Shown here one piece after another: positions 1 to 12,400 of a DNA stretch of 64,000 bases. The notes under the pieces are model-generated. The model did not search any database, was not told the DNA's origin, and was given only the letters and a program-made list of their open reading frames with translations. A program made the translations under genes and the position numbers. Within the stretch, counting starts at the first letter, position 1. Each line of letters starts with the position of its first letter. Origin of the DNA: Cloeon dipterum (lineage: Eukaryota; Arthropoda; Insecta; Ephemeroptera; Baetidae); NCBI RefSeq assembly GCF_949628265.1, contig NC_088787.1, positions 13,692,501 through 13,756,500 on the forward strand, written 5' to 3'.

Positions 1-387
1 TCATTAATCCTGAAATGGAAATAGGTTAAGAGGTTTAAGCTTAACAACATCTTGACCGACTCAGTTTAAAGAAACTTATTTAGTAAAAACGATGGAACTA
101 AAAAATACAAGTTAAATCCAACCAAACCTAATTTTTTAGAGGTATTTCTACCAAGATTGTAAAAATATTAAAAAAAATAAACAAATATCGTACTAAAAAG
201 GTTGAAGCAAAATACAAAGAAGAGAATAGCTTTATTTAAGTTAACGCTCTATCGGAGACTTCCAAGGATTTCTGTTTGGATATCCTTTAGCCTTGCAGCA
301 CCGTCACAGAAAAGTTTTGTGTTTGTTCACGGATAGGTCAAAAGACAAAGTCGATTGCGAATGAGAGACAATTTACAAATTGCTTAC
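1..387. other. DGK intron beginning after exon 5
   Basis: AT-rich non-coding sequence downstream (minus sense) of DGK exon 5. I see no further C1 or kinase coding sequence before the window edge. Confidence 0.7.
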
Positions 388-475
388 CAGAGAGTGCTTC
401 TCTGCAGACGTTGCAGTATGTGGGTCTGGCGTGCGAGCTGGCGTACCAGTGGTGATTTCCCGAGAGCACCTCCGC
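388..475 (-). CDS. DGKH: DGK eta/delta exon 5 (start of first C1 domain)
   Basis: Twenty-nine codons plus one base, from a pyrimidine-rich acceptor ending CCCAG to donor GTAAGC. It contains the C1 opening His and the first Cys pair ([17 protein letters not shown]). This is the last DGK exon in the window; the gene continues toward base 1 and beyond. Confidence 0.92.
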
Positions 476-3400
476 CTGGGCGGAGGTGGACATAGCCCTC
501 GGCCGACCAGATCCTGGCACCTGCAAACAAGATGAACAGCTCGATTGAGTGGAAATGGGCCCCAGCCAGGTGGATTATTTGCAGTGAGCGCTTCAAATAT
601 TTCATCAGAAAGCGGGCGGCTACCGAAGGGGTGAAATAATAAATGTTTCCAGACCGGCCTGCCTGCGTATGTATGGGGTGCCATTAGACGCCGGGTTTGC
701 GGAATTTATTTCTCTGCTCTCGAGCGGTATCCCCCGCCCCCCGCCCCCGCGGGGCTGCTGAATTGAAATCATCGATCTGGTCCCCATTCAGGACAGATTT
801 GAAAGCAATTGTCTGATAAATTTATTATTTCAACGGAGCATAGAGGGTTGCCTGCGTTGAATTTCTATTTGCACGCTCCAGATTTATCGCTACAAATACT
901 GGCATTGTTCGTAGAAATTTAATTGGTTGACTTGGTGGGTAGAGGATTTTAAGTGAAGCCAATTTTATTTTGAGATGGAAATGCATGAACAAACGTTTGG
1001 TTTTAATAAATTTGAATATCACAAAAATGTTTAAGAGGACTGATGCAGACAAATAAAAAATCCCTTTTCCCCTTAAGCCCAAGAAGTACCCAAGTTAGTG
1101 CTTCAAAATGTTCAATAATTGGTGTACAAAATCCTGATTCAGTTGTATGAAAAACAAAGCCCATCTGTTGCTATGAAAACAGGGTCGAGAGCTTTCAAAT
1201 CCAAGAATAATTGTTAAAATCCGAATTTAGATTGTAGCTTGTGCTTGGGCCTGTTTTGACAGGCTAAAAGGCATTCTTTTTTTGATATAACAAATATACC
1301 GCAAGCTGGAAGTCAGTTCTTTATAGCTATATGTGTGGTCCGGTGTTAGTTTAATGCTCCCTATAATTTTTAAATCATTTTTCGCAACAAATACAGGTTT
1401 GCTCGAACCTAAGGTCACCACGATGCAAAAGTAACCGCAGATCAGAATGAAATATGTGCAGCTCGATTCCCCAAGCTGATGAGATTATGAACTAGCTAGC
1501 ATTTTTACAAATTGCACGGATTTGGCAATGAAAAAACTTTTAACCCTTTCCCTCAAATAGCCCTATGGGAGGCTCCTTTCCACTTGAGCTACTCGTTTGT
1601 GAGGAAAGAATGTGATTATTTTTTCTTCTCTTTTGAGATCAATAATCACAGCTATATTGTGTTGCACATGGATTAGGTTTCAGCTTGATAGATAATCGAA
1701 CTATTCAAACACGCCGCGGATTCCAACGATTCGATTGTTCAATTTAACTCCAATGGCAGTACACATCATCAATTTTGGTAGAAGCTTGCCGACGTCAGTT
1801 GGTCAGATTCGAACGGATCAATTTTTGCAGCATCAGCCTCCGCGCTATTCGCATTATTTTGCAACGAGCGACTCGTCGTCTCTTTCTTTTCTACCCTCGC
1901 GCACTTTTTTCAGAAGATATCTCCGCTGCGCCGATTTCCATTATGTTTTTGTGCGGCAGCGGAGGCATTCATCTCCGGCTGGAAACCCCAGCCAGCATCT
2001 GCAGGGACAAAAGACACACGCGCGCGCAAAACTGCACGCATTGGCTGTACGCGCGCGTATACAGCCCTTTTCGGAGTGGATTCGAGCGGCTTTTGTTCCG
2101 ACCTGCAGACCCATGTCGGGCAAAATCCCGCGGTGCAAATTCAGCGCCAGCTCGCTTCATGCTCGGATTAAGATTTCCACCAGGCTGCCAGCCGCGTGTT
2201 TTTGCGCTCGTCTGGTTTTTCAAGAGGCGCAGCGCGAATCCAATCGGAGAGAGGGTTGTGGAATAAGCCGCCGTCGCCGCCACAGATCGATTCCCTTTCA
2301 AAACCAGGGATTTCGGAACACTGACGCGGGCGCCCAAAGATTTGTGAAATAGGTCGATCAGCGTGAAATTGCTTCGCGAAAGACCTTGGGTGCAGCAACT
2401 GGAATAGTTGGATTATATCTCTGCTTCCTTGATTGTCTGTGTGCTGGTGCCGAATGTACGAACAATGCGAAACATAACGAATATGTATTGCAATACGATA
2501 AAGTTTATCTGCAGAATACATTTTCAAAATGAGGATTTTCACGAAATTGATTAAATCACAGGAGCTAAATAATTGATTTTAATTACTCGTTGAATTCATA
2601 CATCCTGCAACTTTTGACAGAGATAGTGATTCACTAAGCTTTATCCATTTATTTAAAATTGGAATTTACAATTAGCGCAGATAAAATTGTAATATTTTTA
2701 TTTTATGTTTATCTCGTCTGTGCGGCCTACTTAACAACTGCCGAACAAGCCTATCTTTTATGATGCTTTGTTACAATTTTGGTTTTGGATGTGGGCAATT
2801 ATGGTGCAAAGTTCCCTGATGGCTCATAACAATAAACAAAGTTGAACTTAAATTAGTAAATGCGGTTTTCGGTAAAAATGCGGTTAACCGCAAACGCGGT
2901 TTTGGTTTTTTATTCCAAGAAAGCGGTAAGCGCGCGGTTAAGAAAAAAAGCTAGTTCCCAAAATACGAGAGTTTAAGATTAAGACTGTGAACAATATTTT
3001 CTGTGCGTCCGATTTCCTTAAAGGCAACAAAAATGAGCATGATTCACGGAATTTCAAGACTTTTGAGCCACAGTTAAAATCGTTATTCATCCCAAGTCAG
3101 ATTTTCTTTTAAAACTGAGATGTCTAAAAGATTGTTGGAATGAATCAAGCCAAGTCATATCCGGTTAAGACTACATTTCATCGCTTTCTTTGATTACTGA
3201 TTTTTTTTTATAGTAAATATAATGAGGAAAAACGTCTTAAATAAATAAAATTATCTATCTATCTATCAATGCTAGCTGAACGCGAGCAGCTTAGTCGAAT
3301 TGAATGTAGTGTAGTTAAAGTGACATAAGATAAATCACCAAAAAGGATCGATAAAATTCTGTGATACGTATTAATTGATGTGTCCTCCACGAAACGTATA

Positions 3401-6400
3401 GTTGAAGCATAGATTTTTTACAGCCCATATAATGTTACAGGCTGTCATTTTTATCGTTTTGTTTAAGTTCTTGGGCAGGGGTGAGTGTAACTTGATGCCA
3501 TGCAGCCCTCATTGTTAGACGAGGGTGGCGGCGGTGAGTATATCTTAACGATGAACACACGCCTTGTTGCGTTATGCGTAGCTCGATACTATGGAGATAA
3601 ATCGTTCCGTTGGTTGCTACCTTTGAAGTGGCGTTTAAATAGAAATAAAAGTTTCATATTTTTTTTGTATTGACCATTGCAAGAATAAACACGAAGAAAT
3701 AAAGCAGCAGCAACACACAAAAAAATTCAAAGAGAGACAAATGTTTGATGCGTTTTCGAAAATGTCATGAATAAAGAATACTCTAGGTTCAACCTAGTGG
3801 AGAGAGAAAAAAGGGCTGTGACGTTTGAGAGTCAAAGGGGACAGCGTGTGTGCAATCGCGAATCGTTGAAAAGCGATATATGTAGACAGCAGTCGGTGTA
3901 ACGCGAGAAGCCTCCGGCGGACAAAAAAGGGGCGAGAGGGAGCGTAATATTTTGTTGATGAAAGTGCATTTTATGTGATTGCTATCAGGAGGCACGCGGA
4001 GCTTTTGCCTTCTGGCTCTATCAAGATTTGGCTCAGCTTCAAAGGAGCCAAACGAGGCGCGGCTGCTTCTGCTGCGCGTCTGCATTATCGTCTTCTGCTC
4101 TCAAGACGAACACTGTTGACTGAATTGAACTCAGCTAATTAAGAGGCGCATTAGCGAGGTTTCGCGCCCGATACACACACGCGCGCATATATTATACAAT
4201 ACAAAAAGCCATCATCGCCGAACTGAAATTTTAATTAGCTGTAACGGTGGCAGCAGATCGTGTTGCCGCTTTTGCGCTTCCCGTCGAGATTTTATTGAAT
4301 TAATACCCCAGAGTAGGCTCATATATGCTAGCAACGGATGAGAAACTTCTACTGTCGCAATACTTGACTCCCTTGCGACATCCGGCCGTTCAGGCGTACC
4401 AAAGTCGCTAATTAGTATCTGCCTATTCAAACGTAGAGAACAAGCCACTTTTCTGAGCTGTCGCACAAATCTGCTGACATTTTTGGCTGAGGGAAGAAGT
4501 GGTGAAACTAATCACTTTTCCAAAAAACATATTTTTTATTTGAGAGTTTGAAGACAAATAATTTCTTCAATTCCAAAAGACATATCGCGTGAGTACAGAA
4601 CAGGTTATATTTTCATTCAAAATGCCGTGTGCTTGAATACATATTTATTAGTATATGACCAGCCGGTTGGCTGGCATTGTTACGCAATTGCTAACATTGT
4701 AAGGCATTGAAAGGCATTTAAGCATTTCGGGCATTCCAAAGTCAGAGATGGCAAAAAGCGGTTAGTTAAGTTACTCGAAATGCTCAAATGTAGCTTAACG
4801 GGCTGGGAGGCGCACCGGCGCCGACTCGCACTTGCTGGTTTTCGCACATTTCCAGCGGCTTTAGGGACAAATATCTGGCGTTTCCGGCATTTCAAACAAT
4901 GACCTCGGTGCGGGGAGCGGGGAGGCGGAAAAATAACCACATTGGGCCCAAGCTCCTTTGCGGCCATGTTATCCTCTCGGTTATTGGGACCCAGTGAGCT
5001 CATAGCCCACGGAAAGTGCTGAGCCGTTCAAAATGTATGTACATATTTAACAAAATTCCTCCAGTCACATATTGATTAACATGCAAATGAAAAATTGCAA
5101 ATTATTTGTAACTATGCAGTCACATTTTATCAATTCAAATTTTTATGCACACGGGTCATTTTTCTTAACCATGCAGATCCAAAAAACACCAAGTTTAGCT
5201 TCCCCCATCGGGACTGCATACATTTTTGGGTTTGGCTCTAATTTAGATACTAAAATGTAAGGTTGGCTTTTGTCTCCTATAATCGGCACAGGCACGGCGA
5301 CTGTCGGGTTGCTGCACCATCGAGTTACACCTTGTTTGTCCTCGAAGGTTTCATCCCAACCGATCCACGCACCAGCAGATTTAAACTCAACTCGGTCAAG
5401 AATCTCTGTAATTATGACAGTTCGTTCTGTTACACAATTTCTAGTTTTGGGATGGCTTGAAATTTTCCTTTTGTGTTGTTGTAGAGAAATTGAAAACGTT
5501 CAGGAGTATCAGCAACCATCAAGGTGCCATCATACAATTTACATTCTGGTTGAACCATTGTCAAGGCTGGCTGAAAGCTCATTACTCAATATTAAAAAAA
5601 TACATCTTCAAAGCGTATGATAAAATACATAATCCATCCTTGACAACCTTGCAAGTTTTGTACCATCCTTAAGAAGATGTATTGGAATTGTAAGGTTCAC
5701 CGAGACTAAACAATCACAATATTTAAATTTATAGGAGATATTAAGAAATAGTTAATGCTTACAAAGTCCCGAGCAAATATCTACACCTAAAAAACTGGCA
5801 TTCAAACCCAATGCTGTGCAATATGAAGTAGCCCTGCGAACACCGCTAACAGTGTTTACGTTCTATGAGTGATACAACCAATTTAATGACACGTGTAGCG
5901 GAATTTATACAAAATGTTCTTACCTCAGTTTTGACCAAGTCATTATCTATAAATTTTTCCCAGAACCGTTCCAGGTCTGATGATCCATTAACAACACACA
6001 TTACTAAACTATAGACGTAAGAGCATGCGTCTCCCAACTTTGGAACTAATAAACACAGTAGTGCTCAATTGATAGCGTTAGTTTTCAACGTATTGCTTGC
6101 CAGTGTTGTAGCACAGATCAATTTTCGCTTTCAGCGCCGATGAAAACCGTGCGTTTTTATCGGATATCGAGTCAATTTTTTCCCCAACAAAATAATCCAA
6201 AAAGAGATTTGTTTTGTTTTGACCTATTTTGGCTGACAATCTGTCTAGGAAGCCGGAATCCACATTATTTGTGATGTTGACATCTGATGCAATCAAGTTG
6301 CTGTCGATGAAGTCGAATACCTTATTAAGAATAATCGAATATTCTTCCGAAAGCTATTAAATATTAAACCTCTATGGCAGAAACAAAAAAAAATAATTTT

Positions 6401-9400
6401 AAGTATTACAAAATTCAAGGTCTCCGCAATGCAGCGCATTAAACACTGAAATAGCGATTTTTAAGTAGACTATGATGTTATCCATGGTTAATGTTTGCAT
6501 TTTACTTTCATTTTGTAGGAAAATCTAGAAATATCATCTGTTGAAAACTTTTCCAGTTCACCTTAAATTAAAAGAGTAAAATTCCATGAACAAAACATAT
6601 AAAATGGCTTACGTTTCTTAATCATTGAAATGATCACGCATTCTTTCAATATGTTATCACTTCTCTTTTTATACTCAGGTTTTGTCTGTTCCATACAGTA
6701 TTTTTATATTAAACGTAAATTCAATGCAACTTAATCATACTTCGCAAACGAAGTCCAACGTCAGATTGCAGTCCTCTTTTCCCAATAATACCATTCCATT
6801 TTGACCATCTTTTTCGATGAAAACACAGCGGCTGGTCAAATTAACGTGGTCTTCCTTCCAAGCCAATGAGTCTGTGAAAATGAAGCTTTGCGTTTTTCTG
6901 GAGCACCACTTGAATTTTCCTGGACAGTCAACATCAGAACCAGAGGTCCAATATTTAATTCCACTTTCGTTTTCTAGCACATTTAATGTGGTTAATGACA
7001 GATATTTTAATGAAAGCCACTTAAAATACTCTTGTCCAAAATGTTCGCCATGCACATTTGTTTATCAAAGCTTGCGACAGAGACCAGGCTAAGACCCAAT
7101 GAGTCGCACATCTTAACAGCTTGCTGCCAAGTGGCCTGTGTTGATGTATCTTGTATTAATAATAGACCACCACTATTATTATCAACAATACTGATTTTTT
7201 CGGACGTAATGTTAACACGCCGCACTCTTCTGACCAATCACCCAATTTGTACGGCTCTAAAATAATCAACATCACTAATAAAAGATATTAAAATTTTCCG
7301 ATATTTTACGGTATAGACATGGTTTCATTTCCTGTGCTGTATATGAAACCAAGTTCATCTAAAATTTCAAGAGTTGAAAGAGTCAAACTGATTTTGGACT
7401 TATTACGTCATAATCGATTTCGTTTTGCAGCATGCTACAAATGTGATTTTCGCAAACATCTGGCTCTGGGGGCACGATATCATCCGCATATTGCTAGTGG
7501 ACATTTTTCAATATTATTCCATTCGGTGAAATTTCTTTCTATATCACGAAGTACTTTTGTAAGGGTCAGGTTTTCAGGACTGTTCTCCTCATCGGTGAGG
7601 CGACACGCAAAATGAAGTTTCGTTTCGCAGGGTGAAAAATTCAAATCATGAATCAGGTGAACATTGATGTCGTATGACAGACGCTCTTTCAACATAGTAT
7701 AGTATGCTCTTAGGGAAACGCAGGCGCCATTTTGGTCCGAGTTAAAGACATTTCCGGAGTACAACCATTCCTTTTGGTTGCTGTAGCACCACTTGTACTG
7801 GCCTGAACAGCCGCGACGCGTGCCACCAGTCCAAAACATCTTGTTGGAGCCTTTGTGCAAGTAAGAGGAATATTATTATTATCTGCAAAAATATCGTCCA
7901 TACCGATAATGGACAACGATAGTGACGGTGTGTTGCCAAATGACAAAGGTTTCATGCCAAGTTCACAGCACATTTTTAAGTTTTCGTTCCAAGTCACCTT
8001 ATAACGAAGGGAACATTAATATGAAAATTGTGTTTATTACGACAAGTCATCAAACCTTTCGATTTCCGAGTAGATATATAATTTTCCGAGCTTTCACAGA
8101 GCTACCATCTATCCCTTTCGTATAAGGGTGCTCGTAGAAATCTCCGTATTGAAATGCATCTGCGAAGAAGGATTACAATACTCCGCCTAGAGTGGCTATC
8201 AATGAAATAAAGAAACCTTTGAGCTCTAGTCCCTTCGGGGTTCTTTCAAACAACGAGTACTAAAAATAACAGGAGCATAGTAAAGGTCGTTGGATTTGAT
8301 TTGCGCATACGTTAAATCTGCATAGCTCGATAGGAGGGCACACGGGTTCTTTGCAAGAGTACTGCAACGACAAAATTATATCAAAATAGCTATACGATCA
8401 CCAAATATTTCAGCAACCTTGCAGTAAAACCTATGTTTTTCTTTGCAATTTCGGCTGACAAGAATCCTTTTTGTCCTGTTCAGCACCAAACATTCGGCTT
8501 TGTTATTGATGTATTTGACTTGTTTTGGAAATGAGCAAGTTTCGTTTGTTGAGCACCAGGTTACTAGAGAACTATTTTTTATTTGAACCGGGGCACCACT
8601 TGTCCAAAACAGTTCTAAAAATGCATTCTTATTTATTAATTTTTTTAACGGAAAACCAAGCACCTTTATATTTTCCATTAAATGCAGGCTCTTGGATATC
8701 AGTTTTTAAGTAGTCCGCTGGAAGTGAAATTTTAAATTTTCATCTGATTCAACGTTTACCAACGGACTTATAGTCATATTCCAGGCGTAATTGTACTCAT
8801 GAAGATATTGATATTCCGCGTCAAGACTTGAAAAAGAAATCAATTCCATTTTTCTAACGATGCAGCTGGTCACAGCTTCGTAAAATGGAACCTTTATAAA
8901 AAATGGAAGTTTTTTTCACAATTATAGCAAATGGATTTAGATACTTCAATATTGCTTTTATAATAGACGCGTCCTTTGCGTTCAAATTTGTAACCGCTTA
9001 GAATGCCACCATTGAGGAGCAGATCTTTAGAACGAGCTAGAAAATCAGGATATTATGATTCATAGTAACTAATTTAATTTAATTTCCTTTAATTTTCCTT
9101 TATTATCCATTATTTCAAGCTGTTGTATGTACTTACGATTTTCATTTATAACAAAATCTGCACGAGAATAGCGAAAAAATAATTAATTAAATTTATAGGA
9201 CGAATTTTACCATCAGGGATAGCATTATCAAGAAAGATCTAGGAAACAAATATTAAATCTATCAAAACTGCATAATTTATGGACTTACGGCTCGAATTTT
9301 ATTGTACCTAGTGCAGTTACCAACGACCCCTTGTACGCATTGACTGCTGGCTGAACTCTTTTTAAGAGACATGAGGTTATTTTAAATTGTAGTTGGTAAA

Positions 9401-12400
9401 TATATTATATGCACGAGTAAAGAAGCAGTTAAATATATGATGCGTTGGATCAACATTTCCACTTGTTGCTACACACGTGTGTCAACCTTTTGAATGGTGA
9501 TTTTGAAAACACTGTTTATGCTTGTTTATGCTTCAACTTCCTATGTGATTTGTTTATTTTGCCGGCACGCATCAGGTTATTGTTCTTCATTCCATCCGTT
9601 GATGCAAACAATAAAACAGGACCTGATTATAATGAACAGTTTAGTCTGGAAAACTAAACTCAATATTTGATTCATATAGAATCCACCCTTATCAAAATGA
9701 TTAAAAACCATCTTGAAATGTCACACCAAAAAAATTATCCGATTAAATATGAAACACTCACTCAGCCCTTTCATATCATCTCTATTTCTTAAACATAACA
9801 TTCAAAAAAAATTAAATTTATCAACAATTTATTGATTTAGAGCTTTATGAACTTCTTCAAGTCAACAGGAAAGTTAAAAATTTAAACTGCGACGAACAAT
9901 GGAAGCAAGTAAGTTTTAATTGTTGAAACCATTGCATCGACCCGAAGAGGCGGAAAATCACGCCCTCGAAGCCTTTCAAACCCACTAGGCCCGACGAAGA
10001 CCAATGAAAAAGCATGCGTGCGGCAAAAATGAGAATGACGAGGTAGTAGTGCGGATCGTGAACCCAGAGACGAGGGCGCTTGTCGCGCGGCCGAAGCAAT
10101 TTGGCAAGCTGGTGGACGTGCTGCTGACGGTGGGCAGCAACGACACCGGTCGGCCAGTGTTATTGATAGGATGTCAACTGGAAGGTGAATGGGTGACGCT
10201 TGATTTATTGAAGGACCACACTGCAAATTGGTGGGACCGTCTGAACGAGCAAAAACGCCGGACGCTGCCACCCACGCTGCAAAATCTCAGCCCAAAATGC
10301 CGAACTCCCGATGGGACGCAGAGCTTGTACAGCTCCAACCTCGCCAGGCCCCGGCCAGCCTGGAGCCCGATGCCAGGCGTCGAGTCAAAGGTCGCTTTCC
10401 ACCCTGGGAATGGAGGTCGCGACCTGAACAAGTTGCCACAAGAGCGGAGGAGGGCGCGTGCAGAAATTCACAAGCGTTACGCCCGCGCGTGGAAAAAACA
10501 TTCTCAGGAGAATTTGGGCGAAGATAATGACGGCGACAACACACTGGACATTTTGCTGACGATCGCAAGCCTTCTAGACAAACAATAAACGATCAAAATT
10601 AAAAAATATTTAATTTAAATTTGAAATTGTTTTTTTTTAATATTTTTTATCAAATTAATTATTTTAAAAGCCATTAAATTACGCATGAAGCAAGAAAAGT
10701 GTTTGAATTTCAGTCGAATAAATTATTCATTTCAAGGTTTTTATAGCACTTTATTATTTCTTATTCGATTGTGCCTCGAGATATTGCCAATCAATGCACC
10801 AACAAAATAAGAGATGGTTTTCTGCTGTTGGTCTATTCATTTTGATGAGTATATGGAAACCAATTTATTGAATTATTTACCATGTGACATACAAAATAAA
10901 TTAAAATATGCTTTCACAAACATTTCGCTTCTCTAACTAGCATGTGATGTTAAAAATGTTTGTATAGTTTGTTATGTTTGAAACTCTCTCTCTCTCTCTC
11001 TCTTTTCATTTCGCTTACTCTAACAAGAAAATATAATATTTATTTTCCCACATTCATAGCGATTTTTAATTTTCAATCATTCCCTCCGCATACTCGATTT
11101 GGCAAGCAGCGCGAGAGGAATAATTCGAGCCCAACACGACGAAGTGACGCGCAGAGGGTCCATTTTGCACCCTGTAATTTAGCGTAGTGGCTCTATATTC
11201 GTGGAGAGAGGAAAAGCGGACGAAAAAGCTTTATAATTTAAGCGGGACTAAATGTATACGCTGCTTAATGTAAGCTTTGTCCGGCGAGTGATGGACTGTT
11301 GGAGCCTGAGAGCGGAACCGGAGAAAGATGATGCATTATCGGGGACCCACATTTTGCCAGCAGTGCCATGAAAACAACAATATCATGGTCGACCTACTAT
11401 GGAGGGCGTGCGACGAAGCTTTGCTTAAATCTAAAATTTATATCAACATTTGGCCATATAAACGTTATAAACTTTGATTTCATACGTCAGTCAGAGTTAA
11501 GAAACAATATATATGTTACGCAACCATCACTTGAATTAATTTTGGTACTAGTTTTGGTACAACGCGGTTTTAGCTAAAAATGATTTTGATTCTGGTCAAA
11601 TATTCCATTTTCCGTATACTGAATGGTGGCTGGACGGCATTATTGACCAACAAAGGGTATCATTTTCGCTGCGTCATGCGGGAGGCTAGAGAGGTGAACT
11701 TTGACCTTACCGTGACTATCTCGGGCTCCCCAGCAGCCGCTGCCCGCAGGGCAGCCATCCATTCCTCCATGTCTGAGCGCGAGTCAGCGCACAGCACCAG
11801 ACTCCGATTCGCTGTAATTACCTGAAAAAATAATTTAAAAACCGTGTATATGTGAGAAACTGGCGCAGGCAATTTTTTTGCGGTGCGCTGGAGTTTTTCC
11901 CGGCCAAACGGATTATAGACCGTGCAAAAAATAGTTAAAAATGGGGGGACATTGTTGGACTGTATTTTAAATTGAATTGATTTTAAAGTAATGAACAAAA
12001 ACTAACCAAATCGTTTCGTTCTAGTTTAAAAAATAGTTTTTAGAGGAACCACGGCTAGTGTATTGCAATATTTTGGTTTATTTGAGATCCAAAAACTGTA
12101 CGTACAGCAATCAGTAGCTCATATAAACTAATAAAAACATTGACCATTAAAACCATTAACAACAAGCATACAATGTTTGAGAATTTATTTAATTTGCAAG
12201 GGGTACTTATTTATTGCGTAATTGAAAAAATGTCCTGCGTTTTTACACTCCCCTTGTTGCAGAGTTATATAGTGAAAGGAACTCAAGAAAGGCTTCTGCT
12301 CGCAAAATCAACGGTCGTGAACCAAGAAACTCGGTGCATTTTATGGCGTTTGTGAACAGAACTTGCTAAGCAGCGGCGTATAAAAAGGAACCGAGTGAGA

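Noticed and set aside
1735-2352. 205- and 163-residue plus-strand ORFs near 2 kb
   Set aside because: They overlap each other and two minus-strand ORFs in a CpG-rich block, are Arg/Ser/Cys-rich without any domain, and have no splice partner.
6974-7020. Apparent frameshift in the first lectin (pseudogene signal)
   Set aside because: A 47-bp GT-AG intron restores the frame exactly and yields a normal CTLD spacing, so I prefer a short intron, though its donor is weak.
8615-8767. In-frame stop inside the third lectin's CTLD
   Set aside because: A good phase-1 acceptor at 8614 matches the intron position in the neighbouring copy, placing the stop within an intron.
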